Shown one piece after another: positions 26,494 to 26,616 of a stretch of DNA of 26,616 bases. Both the position numbers and the translations under genes were made by a program. This DNA is from UBA5614 sp034678545 (GTDB lineage Bacteria; Cloacimonadota; Cloacimonadia; Cloacimonadales; Cloacimonadaceae). The stretch covers positions 1-26,616 of the forward strand of contig JAXDBS010000026.1 of assembly GCA_034678545.1 (NCBI GenBank), read 5' to 3'. The notes beneath the pieces are model-generated. The model made no database searches, was not told the origin of the DNA, and was given only the letters and a program-made list of their open reading frames with translations. The stretch's first letter is position 1. Every line of letters starts with the position of its first letter.

Positions 26494-26607
26494 ATGGCGG
26501 CGACCTACTCTTCCACAGGGTTGCCCCTGCAGTACCATGGGCGCGGGTGAGCTTAACTGCTGTGTTCGGAATGGGAACAGGTGTGGCCTCACCGCCATGG
26601 CCGCCAT
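26494..26607 (-). rRNA. rrf: 5S ribosomal RNA
   Basis: On the minus strand the sequence reads GGTGAGGCCACACCTGTTCCC, then CATTCCGAACACAGCAGTTAAG and GAAGAGTAGGTCGCCGCCA, the hallmark 5S elements. Ends were set by the terminal helix: GGAGATGGCGGC (26490-26501 as written on the plus strand) and GCCGCCATCTCC (26600-26611) are perfect inverted arms, so mature ends are accurate to a few bases only. The 16S and 23S genes would lie upstream in transcription, beyond the right edge. Convergent with sprA; the 165-bp gap holds no clear terminator. Confidence 0.93.
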
Positions 26608-26616
26608 CTCCTCCGC

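Noticed and set aside
1..26616. CRISPR arrays, insertion sequences, phage genes or tRNA genes
   Set aside because: No regularly spaced repeats, transposase or phage motifs, or tRNA-like cloverleaf signals were seen on either strand.

Overview
The window most likely comes from a bacterium of the FCB superphylum, and Candidatus Cloacimonadota (WWE1) is the best guess. The reasons are a full-length SprA-type outer-membrane translocon gene, a serine-palmitoyltransferase-like alpha-oxoamine synthase of the Bacteroidetes type, large TPR/histidine-kinase proteins, TonB/porin-like barrel proteins and moderate GC. No 16S or 23S rRNA is inside the window, so the phylum call is an inference from protein style.

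Left half (1-11839, minus strand). Transcription runs right to left: an SppA-type S49 peptidase with an extra N-terminal beta-barrel-like region (11839-9371), a Ser/Thr protein kinase with a degenerate AAA-type domain (9263-7344), a TPR-GAF-GAF-histidine kinase (7344-3796), a secreted TPR protein of 986 residues (3791-831), and an outer-membrane barrel-like protein that runs off the left edge (834-1). The last four genes overlap or nearly touch (1-nt overlap, 4-nt gap, ATGA overlap), so they form one translationally coupled unit. Together they look like a cytosolic dual-kinase signalling module wired to two envelope proteins. The kinase and histidine kinase halves look like the two pieces of one ancestral kinase-AAA-TPR-GAF-HK protein, split at a domain boundary.

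Middle (12065-16685, plus strand). A divergent promoter region separates sppA from a tight six-gene run: a small basic membrane protein, surE, pcm, a degenerate cyclic-nucleotide-binding-fold protein, an AI-2E/PerM-family membrane protein and a serine-palmitoyltransferase-like enzyme. surE-pcm is the classic stationary-phase/repair pair.

Right half (16686-26325, plus strand). A 365-bp non-coding stretch with hairpins and a promoter-like site leads into rocD (ornithine aminotransferase). It is followed by era, then coaX and sprA, which overlap by one base. Convergent to sprA, at the right edge on the minus strand, is a 5S rRNA gene, presumably the last gene of an rrn operon lying beyond the window.

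The points most worth following up are: the split kinase/histidine-kinase module with its envelope partners and no response regulator in view; the barrel-SppA fusion; an Era G4 motif reading NMCD instead of NKxD; and a recurring promoter-like pattern in which TTGACA-type and TATAAT-type hexamers are separated by only 13 bases.
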